DNA of 12,458 bases from Candidatus Colimorpha enterica. GTDB taxonomy: Bacteria; Bacillota; Clostridia; Oscillospirales; CAG-272. The stretch lies in assembly GCA_000433515.1 (NCBI GenBank), contig FR891099.1, positions 69,665-82,122 on the forward strand. The letters are read 5' to 3'. The notes under the pieces were generated by a model, which saw nothing but the letters and a program-made list of their open reading frames with translations, did no database searches and was not told where the DNA came from. The position numbers and the translations under genes were made by a program. Shown here piece after piece: positions 11,324 through 12,458 of the stretch; position 1 is the first letter of the stretch, and each line of letters starts with the position of its first letter.

Positions 11324-12458
11324 ATGGGACGTAGTGAATCAAGAATTGCACATATCATGAAGGAGTATCGGTCAAAGATCGGCGAGACTGATGGCAAGGT
11401 GGTCTTTGAAAATGCCGATAAGGGCGATATATTCGACGGAAGAACACTCCGGGTGTGTGCTTACTGCCGCGTGTCAACCGACAACGACGAACAGCTTACC
11501 TCGTTTGAATTACAGCAAGAGCATTACGCCAAGTTAGTCGGCACACATGACAACTGGAATCTGATCAGAATATATGCTGATGAAGGTATCTCCGGGACTT
11601 CAATTAAGCACCGCGAAGATTTCAACCAAATGATTGAAGACTGCCGTGCCGGGAAATATGACTTGATTGTCACCAAAAGCGTTTCGAGATTTGCAAGAAA
11701 CCTCGTGGACTGCGTAAAGCTCTGCAGAGACCTGAAAGGTCAGAACCCGCCGGTCGGTGTTTATTTTGAAACCGATAATTTCAACACGCTTGCAGAAGAC
11801 TCTGAATTAAAGCTCGCCATCCTTGCCACGTTCGCGCAGGAAGAGTCGGTAAAGAAAAGCGAAAGTATGAACTGGTCACTCAAAGAGCGATTCAAGAATA
11901 AGAAGCTGCTTACTCCGGCACCGTATGGCTACGAGAGACCGCGAGATGTTCTCGGCAACTATATCAAATATGCCAAGCTGCAGATTGTGGAGGAAGAAGC
12001 AAAGGTCGTGCGTCTGATATATGACGCTTTTCTCGCAGGGTATCCGGTGTCTTCTATCGCCACGATGCTGACGGATGCGGAGGTACCGAATAAACTCGGA
12101 AATACAATCTGGCACGACGGTGCCATCATGTACATTCTCAGCAACGAGCGGTATTGCGGGTGCGTCCTGACTTGGAAGCAGTTCACATCGAACATATTTG
12201 AGCATACCAAGCGGAAAACCGTCGACGAACGTCAGCAGATCTTTTACGCGAACACGCACGATGCCATCATACCGATTGAAAAGTTTGAAGCGGCTCAGGC
12301 GTTGCTCGAAGATCGGAAACTCGGATTCCGTGGTGGCATTCCCATACTTCATGTCATTGACGACGGAATATTCAGAGGATATCTCCCAATCAACCACAGA
12401 TGGATCAATGAGGACCCGCTGCCGTATTATAACGCCTCAAAGACGGTGCCGGATGTTT
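11324..12458 (+). CDS. Large serine recombinase, 5' part (cut by window edge)
   Basis: The frame is open from the ATG at 11324 (GGAG seven bases upstream) to the end of the window, 378 visible codons without a stop. The catalytic domain is clear: AYCRVSTDNDEQ (46-57) with the nucleophile Ser51, DEGISGTSIKHREDF (86-100) and TKSVSRFARN. The following region has APYGYER and YDAFLAGYPVSSIATML, then IWHDGAIMYILSNERYCG, matching the recombinase DNA-binding domain of large serine integrases. At the point where many relatives have a zinc ribbon (C-x-x-C), this protein instead reads FRGYLPINHRW; the rest lies outside. These enzymes integrate and excise elements by recombining att sites. Its place at the edge of the module and after the ATPase fits an element end. 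Confidence 0.93.
   Translation, partial: MGRSESRIAHIMKEYRSKIGETDGKVVFENADKGDIFDGRTLRVCAYCRVSTDNDEQLTSFELQQEHYAKLVGTHDNWNLIRIYADEGISGTSIKHREDFNQMIEDCRAGKYDLIVTKSVSRFARNLVDCVKLCRDLKGQNPPVGVYFETDNFNTLAEDSELKLAILATFAQEESVKKSESMNWSLKERFKNKKLLTPAPYGYERPRDVLGNYIKYAKLQIVEEEAKVVRLIYDAFLAGYPVSSIATMLTDAEVPNKLGNTIWHDGAIMYILSNERYCGCVLTWKQFTSNIFEHTKRKTVDERQQIFYANTHDAIIPIEKFEAAQALLEDRKLGFRGGIPILHVIDDGIFRGYLPINHRWINEDPLPYYNASKTVPDV

Overview
The window looks like part of an integrative or mobilisable element from a Clostridia-type Firmicute, probably a gut or rumen Oscillospiraceae/Lachnospiraceae relative. This rests on strong GGAGG-type ribosome binding sites, consensus TTGACA/TATAAT promoters, and families common on such elements: D12 and C5 DNA methyltransferases, YubB-like, LPD28-like, DUF4314, DUF4417, XRE + ImmA/IrrE, a RepA-like ATPase and a large serine recombinase. 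The host is inferred from gene content only.

Left arm (1-5856, minus strand). A tightly packed, higher-GC operon runs leftward from about 5940 to a terminator at 147-193. In transcription order it holds three hypothetical genes, a fourth (3155-3847), a DUF4314 protein, a C5-cytosine methyltransferase, a truncated YubB-like gene fused out of frame to an LPD28-like remnant, and a small hypothetical gene. Beyond the terminator a D12-class adenine methyltransferase runs off the left edge. This arm resembles the accessory/anti-restriction block of conjugative elements.

Middle (5870-9840, AT-richer). A divergent promoter pair separates the left operon from a lone lipoprotein gene with its own promoter and terminator. 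About 550 bp with no supportable gene follows. A perfect sigma-A promoter then drives an XRE regulator and an ImmA-like metallopeptidase. Next is a three-gene cassette: a DUF4417 protein, an MGGRG-starting protein and a 92-residue protein. Just after the cassette, on the opposite strand, lies a small RNA gene with a perfect promoter and an intrinsic terminator. The first 35 nt of that RNA match, as antisense, a 35-nt stretch in the leader of the cassette mRNA. The leader also contains a hairpin that would hide the ribosome binding site of the DUF4417 gene. This antisense-RNA/leader pair is the most striking feature of the window and recalls the arrangement of Fst/par-type loci and of IS200 translational control, but with an unfamiliar cargo.

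Right arm (9838-12458). A leftward XRE regulator faces a rightward operon of a RepA-like ATPase and a large serine recombinase (cut by the window edge). Two GGGGTGA-containing repeats lie between them and are likely operators. This is probably the replication/excision-integration end of the element. The XRE/ImmA pair and the second XRE gene are candidates for controlling its mobility.
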